A stretch of 43,019 nucleotides of DNA from Flavobacteriales bacterium (GTDB lineage Bacteria > Bacteroidota > Bacteroidia > Flavobacteriales_D > Crocinitomicaceae). The stretch's first letter is position 1. Every line of letters begins with the position of its first letter. Position numbers and translations under genes: made by a program. The notes beneath the pieces were generated by a model that had not been told where the DNA came from, did no database searches, and saw nothing but the letters and a program-made list of their open reading frames with translations. Positions 35,159 through 42,548 of the stretch are shown piece after piece. The stretch covers positions 1 through 43,019 of the forward strand of contig CANHSL010000012.1 of assembly GCA_947463385.1 (NCBI GenBank). Reading direction: 5' to 3'.

Positions 35159-36793
35159 TTAAAAATTTGCTTTTGAATTGATTGTCATTTTCTTTAATTC
35201 CACTGGGTGAGTAAAGTTGAGTTCTTTCGCATGAAGGTATAATCTTTCTTTTGCCACGCCATACAATTCATCGCCGAGAATTGCGCAATTCAGTCCCAAG
35301 GGATGTGCAGCATGCATTCTAAGTTGGTGGGTACGACCTGTCTTGGGATAGAATTCAATGCGCGTTCTCTTGTCTTTAAATTCCAAGACATTGAATTCTG
35401 TATGTGTTTTCTTTCCGTGCTCAAAGCATACCATTTGGTGTGGACGATGTGCTAAGTTCAGGCGTAAGGGGAGTGTGATGACACCCTCAAGTTCTTTAGG
35501 AATCCCATCTAATATAGCTTCATAGGTTTTTGTTACCCGGTTCTTGGCGAATTGCGTTTGCATAGCAGCCAATATTTCAGGGGATTTAGCAAACATCAAT
35601 ATGCCTGAAGTACCCATGTCCAGTCGATGAATCGCTTTTATGTATGCTCCCGTTCCTTCCCTAAGCGCTAAACGATCCTCCGCTGAATCTAGGTCACTTC
35701 TACCGGGTACAGACAATAAGCCACTCGGTTTATCAATAATTACTAAAAAGTCATCTTCATACAGAATGCGCAACGGGGAAGTGTTTATGATGGAAAGTAC
35801 GGGGTTTTTCGCAACTGAAATTCCTTGAAGCATAAAGCCTAAAATTGGTTCACACTTGGCTCTACACGCCGGGTAAAAATGCCCATGCTTCCGAATTTCG
35901 CCTACGGGAGAAAGTCCCCACCAGAATTCAGCAAAACATATCGGTTTTAACTGATTCAAGGCAGCAAAATGTAGCAGTTTGGGCAAGGCGCATTCACCGG
36001 TTCCTGAGGGTGGAATGTCGCCGTTGAAGGCTGTAAATACGTCGAGAACCGTAGACGATTCCCCATTGAAGTTTAATAAATTATACGCCTTAAATAATTG
36101 GTGCTGCAGGGCGATGGATTGATTGGTGCGTTCCGTTTTTAGGTCCGTGATTTCATCTTGTATCAAAGAAATCTTCGCGCTTATTTCTTCTAATCTGGTT
36201 TGGATTTCCTTTTTTAATTTTTTTAGGATGAGCTGTTCCTGTTTGCTTTCATTCGCCAGTTGAGATTCAGTGTCCGCCGGTAGGTTTGGGGCCCTTCGAA
36301 TGGAATCTCGCTGTTCTTTTTTACCTTTTATGGATCTCTTTAACTCAGCGATTTGTGCTTGTGCCTCCAATTCGTATTGAGATTTCTCTTTTAGGATTGT
36401 ACTTAAGGGTTCGCCATGCGTAAGTTCGTTAATGCGATGCGTTAAGTCATTTAATTCGTGTTCGCCTTGTTTAAAAAATGCGTCCGTATTTAGGGTGTCG
36501 TAGATCGGAGGAACAAACCCGGGAAACTGAGTCGATTCGTCGATTTTGCCTGAAAATCCCGCAAGGAAACGAATTCCAAACGGGGTGTCAACTACGAGGA
36601 CACCAAACATTTTCCCAAGGGTGTTGAACTCGTGGGCAAAGGTATTAGCGATTAGTTTTTGGATTTGCTCTGCCGCGGTTTGCGTCCATTCATTCGGGGC
36701 ATATTGATGGGGGAAATCGAATAGGGTGGGTAAGGGACCCGTCGGTAGTACATGATAAGCGTGCAAATACTGCTCCACGTAGGATTTACTCAT
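35159..36793 (-). CDS. RluA-family pseudouridine synthase with large N-terminal domain
   Basis: A 544-residue protein whose C-terminal ~210 residues are an RluA-type pseudouridine synthase (ILYEDDFLVIIDKPSGLLSVPG, the catalytic Asp ~391 in HRLDMGTSGI, TKTYEAILDG, KTGRTHQLRMHAAHPLG). It would isomerise uridines in rRNA or tRNA. The first ~330 residues are not part of the normal RluA. They comprise an alpha/beta start (KMFGVLVVDTPFGIRFLAGFSG), a long charged coiled coil (~125-230), and a Cys/His-rich end (GECALPKL with Cys ~267, then HGHFYPACRAKCEPIL). I recall the same architecture from Bacteroides relatives. I chose the ATG at 36793, which overlaps the upstream stop by 8 bp. A start at 36853 would lie deep inside the upstream gene. 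Confidence 0.88.
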   Translation of the reverse strand: MSKSYVEQYLHAYHVLPTGPLPTLFDFPHQYAPNEWTQTAAEQIQKLIANTFAHEFNTLGKMFGVLVVDTPFGIRFLAGFSGKIDESTQFPGFVPPIYDTLNTDAFFKQGEHELNDLTHRINELTHGEPLSTILKEKSQYELEAQAQIAELKRSIKGKKEQRDSIRRAPNLPADTESQLANESKQEQLILKKLKKEIQTRLEEISAKISLIQDEITDLKTERTNQSIALQHQLFKAYNLLNFNGESSTVLDVFTAFNGDIPPSGTGECALPKLLHFAALNQLKPICFAEFWWGLSPVGEIRKHGHFYPACRAKCEPILGFMLQGISVAKNPVLSIINTSPLRILYEDDFLVIIDKPSGLLSVPGRSDLDSAEDRLALREGTGAYIKAIHRLDMGTSGILMFAKSPEILAAMQTQFAKNRVTKTYEAILDGIPKELEGVITLPLRLNLAHRPHQMVCFEHGKKTHTEFNVLEFKDKRTRIEFYPKTGRTHQLRMHAAHPLGLNCAILGDELYGVAKERLYLHAKELNFTHPVELKKMTINSKANF

Positions 36794-37646
36794 CAATCCG
36801 TGCGATTTTATCTTCGAATAACTTGATTTTTCGGTCCTTATATAACCTTCCAACGGCTTGCTTGAATGTTTTTTTACTCAATTGGAATTGATTGTAGATG
36901 TCGGCAGCGTCGGATTTATCCGTGAGGAACAGGAACTTGTGTTCCATCAAATACTCCCAAACCATAGAAACGGCTTCATCGTATTTATCCACCGTGCCGG
37001 CACTCATTTGCAAATCTATTTTACCATCGGGTCGAACGAGTTTCGCATAACAGGTAATGTACTGACCAAGTTTTACAGGAATTCTGCAGTCGCTCCGGTA
37101 GAGCATGCCGCTGTAGCGTTGATTAACGATTCCTCGCCATCCCAATTCATGATGTTCATTAACCATAAAGGTTACGCGTTCATTGGTAATGCTTTCTGGT
37201 GCTTCAATGAGGTGTTTTCTAATCTTCATTGAACCGAAAAGACGATCTGTTAATTCGTCATATTTTAAGAAGATCGGGTAGGTGTCGCCAATTTCTACGC
37301 CTTGTCGTTGTTCTGCGAATGGAATCATTAGATTTTTATCTAAGCCCCAATCAGCAAACGCCCCGTAGGGATTGATTTCTACGATGCGCAACATAGCGCA
37401 CGTATCAAGTGTTAGAAGAGGTTTATCGGTAACTGCCACACGTCTGTTTTCAGAGTCTTTCATGAGAAAAACAGAAACGGGGTCGCCTTCTTTGGCTTCT
37501 CTGGCTAAATATTTTGTGGGAAGCAATACCTCCTCAACGTTCGATTCCTCATCATCAATTTCAGCTTGAAAATGCTCAACCAAATAGGCTCCTTGCGGAG
37601 TAAATCGATTGATAAATAGGGAGTTAAATTCACCGAGTTTCATCAT
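36786..37646 (-). CDS. CvfB-like S1 RNA-binding protein
   Basis: A 286-residue protein resembling CvfB/YitL: S1-like RNA-binding beta-barrels followed by a C-terminal winged helix. Visible segments are a first barrel with GAYLVEHFQAE and LLPTKYLAREAKEGDPVSVF, an S1 motif (RIVEINPYGAFADWGLDKNLMIPFAEQ), a further barrel (GIVNQRYSGMLYRSD), and the C-terminal winged helix (FNQFQLSKKTFKQAVGRLYKDR written in parts: QLSKKTFKQA, GRLYKD). It probably binds RNA in the cytoplasm; in Staphylococcus the relative affects virulence gene expression. The ATG at 37646 overlaps the upstream stop as ATGA; a second ATG follows immediately. The RluA gene overlaps its end by 8 bp. Confidence 0.88.
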   Translation of the reverse strand: MMKLGEFNSLFINRFTPQGAYLVEHFQAEIDDEESNVEEVLLPTKYLAREAKEGDPVSVFLMKDSENRRVAVTDKPLLTLDTCAMLRIVEINPYGAFADWGLDKNLMIPFAEQRQGVEIGDTYPIFLKYDELTDRLFGSMKIRKHLIEAPESITNERVTFMVNEHHELGWRGIVNQRYSGMLYRSDCRIPVKLGQYITCYAKLVRPDGKIDLQMSAGTVDKYDEAVSMVWEYLMEHKFLFLTDKSDAADIYNQFQLSKKTFKQAVGRLYKDRKIKLFEDKIARIDE

Positions 37647-38737
37647 GGTTCTGGGGGCCTTCTTCTGTTTTTACGATATTTCCCTGTAGTAACGCTAAGG
37701 TTGTCCGGATTTCTTCGGTCCCACCATTTTTTCTTGGGAATAGTTTCTTCATTATTTTGATTCGTCGTTTCGGATGGATTTTCCGTTTCTGGCGTACGGG
37801 CCACATGACTAATATCACCGTCATGCTGTTTATCTTCCGGATTAATCCATTTCAATTTATAGGTTTCCTTTTTGACTTTTCCTGTTTTTGGATCCATTAC
37901 ATAAATGGTAGATTCCTTGTCTTCCGCGTCGTTAATCGCAATAACATCCTCATTGAGTATGAAGCGATCTTCTTCCCAAACATAGGCGTCATAAGAAAAA
38001 TCTGGTACATAATACGAATAAAGTCCTGTCAATGCAGGTGTTTCAGGGGATAAGTGATCAAACACAATTCGATTTCTCTTTTGGTCCATCTTCAAGGACA
38101 TGGTGCTCTTGTCTGCAAATTCAAACACCACGCGTTTAAGGACTTTGTTTTTGTTCACGAACAAGGGGCTTCCAAATTTTGCTGTATTTCCTTTAAATAC
38201 CAATACGTCGATTAGTTTAAAATTACTGCTCGTAGTGGCTCCGTCCCACCCAAACAAGACGTACTGAAATTCGTTGTTATATTCTACCGGAATAATCTTG
38301 TAGTAAAGTGCCCCATACCAATTTTTAGCATCAATAACTTGCTCAGGAATCAAGGTATATGGATCGGTAACGTCGATGAGACTGAACATGGCAGTGCTTT
38401 CGTTGTCTATGTCGCGGTGTAAGATAAAGCCTGCATAGCTGTAGGTGAAGTCTGTATATTCAAGGTTCCAATGCACGATTCGAACCAAGCCATCCTCACT
38501 TTTTAAATCTGCCACGGTGGAAAGTTGTGTGAATTCAAATTCAAAGGCTCCTTCTTTTTTCAGAAATTCGCCCATTTCTTTAGTGAATTGGCTGTTTAAC
38601 TTATTGATTTCCGTGTTCGACTTAGCGCTACGCAGTTGAGTTAGACGGTCTTTAAGCTTCAATTCTAGTTCAGCTAGATTTTGTGCGGAGCAGAGGCTAA
38701 GCGTCGCTAGAGTAATTAAAAAAAGTGCAATGCGCAT
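37643..38737 (-). CDS. Conserved secreted protein of unknown function
   Basis: A 364-residue protein with a signal peptide (MRIALFLITLATLSLCSAQ) and no recognised domain. The mature part starts with a helical segment (LAELELKLKDRLTQLRSA) and continues as a likely beta-rich domain. A notable stretch is NWYGALYYKIIPVEY, followed by YVLFGWDGATTSSNFKLID, which I recall from unannotated Bacteroidota proteins. The tail is basic (KKKWWDRRNPDN and KYRKNRRRPPEP). I chose the ATG at 38737 because it gives a compact signal peptide. A GTG at 38779 overlaps the rpe stop as GTGA and would add 14 residues, so coupling from that start is a real alternative. It overlaps the CvfB-like gene by 4 bp. Confidence 0.75.
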   Translation of the reverse strand: MRIALFLITLATLSLCSAQNLAELELKLKDRLTQLRSAKSNTEINKLNSQFTKEMGEFLKKEGAFEFEFTQLSTVADLKSEDGLVRIVHWNLEYTDFTYSYAGFILHRDIDNESTAMFSLIDVTDPYTLIPEQVIDAKNWYGALYYKIIPVEYNNEFQYVLFGWDGATTSSNFKLIDVLVFKGNTAKFGSPLFVNKNKVLKRVVFEFADKSTMSLKMDQKRNRIVFDHLSPETPALTGLYSYYVPDFSYDAYVWEEDRFILNEDVIAINDAEDKESTIYVMDPKTGKVKKETYKLKWINPEDKQHDGDISHVARTPETENPSETTNQNNEETIPKKKWWDRRNPDNLSVTTGKYRKNRRRPPEP

Positions 38738-38775
38738 GCGTACGGAACGTGAAGAATGAAGATAAGTTACGCTGA

Positions 38776-39420
38776 TCACACGAGACTTAGTGAATGAATC
38801 GTAGACAGTGGGTCATTCGAATTAAATACAAAGCTGCCGGCAACTAGGGCATTCGCTCCGGCCTCACTCAATTGTGGGGCATTGTCACTGTTCACGCCAC
38901 CATCAACCTCAATGATGAAATTCAGATTCTTAGAGGTCTTAATCTGGTTGAGTTCTTTTACTTTGTTGATGGCTTCCGGTATAAATTTTTGTCCTCCGAA
39001 TCCAGGATTCACAGACATGATTAATACCACGTCAAGGTCGGATAGCACATGGTTCAGCATGGAAAGTGGCGTGTGTGGATTAAGTGCAACCCCAGCTTTC
39101 ATTCCTAATTCCTTAATGCCTTGAATGGTTCGGTGTAAGTGCGGACATGCTTCAACATGCACGGTTATAATATCTGCTCCAGCTTTTTTAAATTCACTTA
39201 GATAGGCGTCTGCATTTTGAATCATTAAATGAACATCAAGTACTTTGTTTGTATGCCTTCTAACGGCACTCAATATGGGAAATCCAAACGAAATGTTCGG
39301 AACAAAAACCCCGTCCATTACATCAATATGAATCCATTCAGCAACCGATTCATTCAACATTTCAACGTCGCGTTGAACATTAGCGAAGTCACAAGACAAT
39401 AAGGAGGGTGAAACAATCAT
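38776..39420 (-). CDS. rpe: Ribulose-phosphate 3-epimerase
   Basis: A 214-residue TIM-barrel enzyme of the pentose phosphate pathway, interconverting ribulose-5-phosphate and xylulose-5-phosphate. Metal and catalytic segments are present: SPSLLSCDFANV, WIHIDVMDGVFVPNISFG, VLDVHLMI, VLIMSVNPGFGGQKFIP, IIEVDGGVNSDNAP and NALVAGSFVF. Length is standard. The ATG overlaps the L,D-transpeptidase stop by 4 bp, and the next gene begins at or just after its stop, so it sits inside a five-gene operon with no obvious metabolic partner. Confidence 0.97.
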   Translation of the reverse strand: MIVSPSLLSCDFANVQRDVEMLNESVAEWIHIDVMDGVFVPNISFGFPILSAVRRHTNKVLDVHLMIQNADAYLSEFKKAGADIITVHVEACPHLHRTIQGIKELGMKAGVALNPHTPLSMLNHVLSDLDVVLIMSVNPGFGGQKFIPEAINKVKELNQIKTSKNLNFIIEVDGGVNSDNAPQLSEAGANALVAGSFVFNSNDPLSTIHSLSLV

Positions 39421-41021
39421 TTTGATATGGGTTTAATGTGCTTTTTTTGAGAAAGAATTCGGATGATTTCTTCTTCTCTAAAATAAATATCTAAGTGAAA
39501 GGTCAAACGTTTTTGATGTGTTGTAACCGTTTGATATTCAACGAAAATTGGAATTCTTGTTTTTAACGCGATGGCTTTGTGGTCACCGATACGAACGAGG
39601 GAGTCGAGCGTATCTGCAGGCATAGATTTTTTTCTTCTTCCTTCTTGATCATATTCGAGCATTTTTTTACCAAGTTCGACAGGGTATTGACAACGCATGC
39701 ATCCGTGTGAAAAACTTCTGATTTTCCGGTTAAATAAGGCTTTTTGTGGCGTATCATGAACGTAAACACTATGATTACTAAGGAATTCAAATTTTATTAC
39801 GCCTAAGCTATTCCATATGCCTGGCATTTGAATAATATTAAATCCACTCGGTCGCTTACTCCAATTAATGGAGGACGGGTTAATTCGGGTCGTATCATTA
39901 AATCGGCACAATTTATAATGATGTTTCGCCAAATATGATGGGTTTTTATACACCTCTGGCATGATCTCTTTTTTAATAATGCTCGCGGGTACTTTCCAGT
40001 AGGGATAAATAATTATGGTTCGTATTTCAGAAACGAGTTCCGGGGTTTGTGTGTTGCGTTTTCCTACGACGATTCGGTGGATTGCCTTTAAGCTGTCGTT
40101 GGCATAAAAATATAAGTTGTATTCCGGAATATTAATTCGAACATATCGTGGGCCATATGGTGCGTGTTGACGAACCTTATCCAAGCTTATTGCCGCTCGT
40201 GTTAGGCGATGTTTATTCGATTCAGCAAGTGCCTCAATGGTATATTCATTTAGTTCATAGGTGCTGTCGAGGCCATTGTCCGTTTTAAATTCAAGCAGCG
40301 CGTGTTGAAAAAGTTCTGCGCTGTAGGATGAATTCATGTAGCCTTTTGCTCTTAAACTTTTGATGGCGAATGCCTTTGCATTTTCCTTTATCTCCTTGTC
40401 TTTTTTGGGGTTGTAATTTAGGGTGTCAATGGTATAGTCATTTGCAAATTTGTAAATCCCTTCAGCGATAAATCGATAATTGGTATCGGAAACTGGTCCT
40501 TGGTTAATGATAAATTCATCCCTGTCTTTTTTTAGTTTTTTTGACAAAAACCGCTTCAATATGGACACGTCTACCGGTTGTACTGCTTTCGATTGCTTGG
40601 TTGTATAATCGAAAAAACCATGTTTAACGATCGATAAAATTCTAGATAAATTAACGATGCTTCGTAACTCAACTTCCACTGGATGTAGCGAATCATTTAA
40701 GGGAAGGCACAGTTCTTTAGGTACACCAAAGGCCAAGGATTCATTAACAAGCGCGGTTAGTACTTTTCCTTTCTTAAGCAGGGTTGAATCGGTTGATGCA
40801 ATCGTTGGCTCGAAATCAACCTGTTCGTAATACGCACGAAGTAACTTGATTTCATCCGCACTAAAGCGTGTTTTTAATAAGCTGTCGCTCTCGAGATACC
40901 GTTGTAATTTTGTTGAAATGGATAAGCTAGCATCCTTGAGGAAGTTAAAATTGATTTCAGGTTGCCGAGTGCATGAAACAGCAAAAACTACAATAGAAAA
41001 TAAAACAATTAAAAACCTCAT
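39417..41021 (-). CDS. L,D-transpeptidase (YcbB-like, YkuD domain) lipoprotein
   Basis: A 534-residue protein that probably forms 3-3 cross-links in peptidoglycan or attaches proteins to it. The start has a lipobox-type signal (LIVLFSIVVFAVSC), suggesting a lipid anchor at the Cys. The middle contains a scaffold-like region and a peptidoglycan-binding segment (ELFQHALLEFKTDNGLDST). The YkuD domain follows: YGPRYVRINIPEYNLYFY, KVPASIIKKEIMP, and the catalytic motif SHGCMRCQYPVELG, with the nucleophile Cys in HGC at about residue 440. I chose the ATG at 41021; a TTG at 41033 would add four residues ahead of the signal peptide. It is the first gene of the minus-strand operon ending at 35159. Confidence 0.92.
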   Translation of the reverse strand: MRFLIVLFSIVVFAVSCTRQPEINFNFLKDASLSISTKLQRYLESDSLLKTRFSADEIKLLRAYYEQVDFEPTIASTDSTLLKKGKVLTALVNESLAFGVPKELCLPLNDSLHPVEVELRSIVNLSRILSIVKHGFFDYTTKQSKAVQPVDVSILKRFLSKKLKKDRDEFIINQGPVSDTNYRFIAEGIYKFANDYTIDTLNYNPKKDKEIKENAKAFAIKSLRAKGYMNSSYSAELFQHALLEFKTDNGLDSTYELNEYTIEALAESNKHRLTRAAISLDKVRQHAPYGPRYVRINIPEYNLYFYANDSLKAIHRIVVGKRNTQTPELVSEIRTIIIYPYWKVPASIIKKEIMPEVYKNPSYLAKHHYKLCRFNDTTRINPSSINWSKRPSGFNIIQMPGIWNSLGVIKFEFLSNHSVYVHDTPQKALFNRKIRSFSHGCMRCQYPVELGKKMLEYDQEGRRKKSMPADTLDSLVRIGDHKAIALKTRIPIFVEYQTVTTHQKRLTFHLDIYFREEEIIRILSQKKHIKPISK

Positions 41022-41030
41022 TCTGTTATG

Positions 41031-41038
41031 CAAATATA
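41031..41038 (-). promoter_or_regulatory. Candidate -7 box for the L,D-transpeptidase operon
   Basis: Minus-strand TATATTTG matches TAnnTTTG, only 9 bp before the ATG at 41021. If used, the mRNA would have a leader of a few bases or none. It faces the box for the divergent rhomboid gene, with two bases between them. Confidence 0.45.
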
Positions 41039-41040
41039 CC

Positions 41041-41048
41041 TAATTTTG
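41041..41048 (+). promoter_or_regulatory. Candidate -7 box for the rhomboid gene
   Basis: TAATTTTG matches TAnnTTTG, 25 bp before the rhomboid ATG at 41074. The two divergent boxes occupy the same 18 bp, so polymerase binding to one should exclude the other. No clear -33 TTTG was seen for either. Confidence 0.4.
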
Positions 41049-41073
41049 ATTGAAATTATAACCTAAGATTCGG

Positions 41074-41694
41074 ATGGTCATTTCTACTACGCTTATCATA
41101 ATTGCCTTGACGGTTTGGATTAGCTATGAAGGCATTAAAAAGCCATATTGGAGGGAAGGATTTTTGTTTAATCCCTATGAGATTGCTCAGGGTAAACAAA
41201 CCTGGGGATTGTTTACACACTCTTGGTTTCATGCGGATTATCAGCATTTAATGTTCAATATGTTATCGCTGTTCATGCTGGGAAGTCATTTAGAATCCAG
41301 TTGGACTCAAACATATGGTTACTCAAAAGGAACGGTAATGTATGTTGCCCTGTATCTGGTTGGTGGATTAGCAGCTACGGTAATTCCATATTTCAGGCAT
41401 CGGAATAATGCCATGTACCGTTCGCTTGGCGCTTCAGGGGCAGTTTCTTCGGTTATATTTGCAATGATCCTGTGGGAGCCAAAAATGCGCTTGGGGCTAC
41501 TTTTTATACCGATTCCAATACCTGCCTATATTTTTGGGCCACTTTATTTATTATTTGAGTATGTAGCTATGAAAAGAGGAAATACGGGGATTGCAAATGA
41601 CGGGCATATCAGTGGAGCGCTTTTTGGAATTCTTTTCGTATTATTACTCTCGCCAAATAAGGCACTTGAATTTATTGATAATTTTGTTCGATAA
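41074..41694 (+). CDS. Rhomboid family intramembrane serine protease
   Basis: A 206-residue protein with about six membrane helices. The catalytic dyad is Ser121 in the GASG motif (SLGASGAVSSVIFA) and His178 in DGHISGALFGILF. The conserved HSWFHADYQHLMFNMLSLFMLGSHLE region in the N-terminal half carries the typical H-x-x-x-x-H-x-x-x-N pattern (quoted in part: ADYQHLMFNM). It cuts membrane proteins within the bilayer; substrates cannot be inferred. The stop codon overlaps the start of the aminotransferase gene as TAATG, so the two are co-translated. Confidence 0.94.
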   Translation: MVISTTLIIIALTVWISYEGIKKPYWREGFLFNPYEIAQGKQTWGLFTHSWFHADYQHLMFNMLSLFMLGSHLESSWTQTYGYSKGTVMYVALYLVGGLAATVIPYFRHRNNAMYRSLGASGAVSSVIFAMILWEPKMRLGLLFIPIPIPAYIFGPLYLLFEYVAMKRGNTGIANDGHISGALFGILFVLLLSPNKALEFIDNFVR

Positions 41695-42548
41695 TGTTAT
41701 TTGTTAACAACAATGGAAAGGTATTATTGGCTTCTGAGCCAGCCATAGAAGCGGGGAGCCGAGCTTTCTTATATGGTGATGGTGTGTTTGAAAGTGTACG
41801 GATTATTCATGGTAAGCCAATTAACCTCACCGCACACATACAGCGCCTGTTTAAGGGGGCTGAGATCCTTAAAATTAGAATTCCAAGTTACCTAACTCAA
41901 GAAGTATTTCATCAGAAAATACTAGAATTACTAGAAAAGAGTGAGATTAAATCCGGTGGGAAGTGTCGGATAAGCATCGACCGAACAGCCGGTGGGACCT
42001 ACAAACCAACTTCAAATGAAGCAACCTATTTTATTGAGGTTTGGCCTATCGATGAAAATGATTTCCTGTTAAACTATAAAGGACTTGAAATCGATGTGTA
42101 CAAGGACATCAAATTATATCCAAGTGTTCTTTCTCCCTTTAAGACCAAAAATGGACTTACCAAAGTGTTGGCTGCCATTGCGGCGGATGAACTTGGCTTA
42201 GATGATTTTATTTTACAAAACGACAAAGGGAATCTCATTGAATCAACCAGTTGTAATTTGTTTATTGTGAGCAATGGAGTGCTCTATACTCCAGGATTAC
42301 AAGAAGGATGTATTGCGGGGACCATGCGTATGCAAGTGATTAATTTAGCCATTCAAAATGGAGTGCGCGTTTATGAATGTCCAATCCTCCCGCACAACTT
42401 ACTTTCAGCAGATGAAGTGTTTTTAACCAATGCGATTTCTGGAATCAAGTGGATCGGAGGGTATCGCACAAAACGATACATGAATAATACCTCACGGCGC
42501 TTGGTTATGCTGTTAAATGCTTTTTGGTCCAAAGAATTAGGGCTCTAA
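41694..42548 (+). CDS. Class IV aminotransferase / aminodeoxychorismate lyase-like
   Basis: A 284-residue fold-type IV PLP enzyme, the group containing branched-chain and D-amino acid aminotransferases and 4-amino-4-deoxychorismate lyase (PabC). The family opening is RAFLYGDGVFESVRI. The PLP lysine is Lys150 (FKTKNG), with Glu183 in LIESTSCNLF at the usual cofactor position, and the C-terminal SADEVFLTNAISGI matches the ADEVFLTN signature. Overall it looks closest to the PabC-like proteins of Flavobacteriales, which would give a role in folate synthesis, but the substrate is not certain because no pabA/B gene is adjacent. It overlaps the rhomboid gene by one base, and its stop directly abuts that of the convergent phosphatase gene. 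Confidence 0.88.
   Translation: MLFVNNNGKVLLASEPAIEAGSRAFLYGDGVFESVRIIHGKPINLTAHIQRLFKGAEILKIRIPSYLTQEVFHQKILELLEKSEIKSGGKCRISIDRTAGGTYKPTSNEATYFIEVWPIDENDFLLNYKGLEIDVYKDIKLYPSVLSPFKTKNGLTKVLAAIAADELGLDDFILQNDKGNLIESTSCNLFIVSNGVLYTPGLQEGCIAGTMRMQVINLAIQNGVRVYECPILPHNLLSADEVFLTNAISGIKWIGGYRTKRYMNNTSRRLVMLLNAFWSKELGL

Noticed and set aside
36858-37232. Plus-strand open frame of 124 codons
   Set aside because: It is antisense to the CvfB-like gene, whose S1 motifs are clear.
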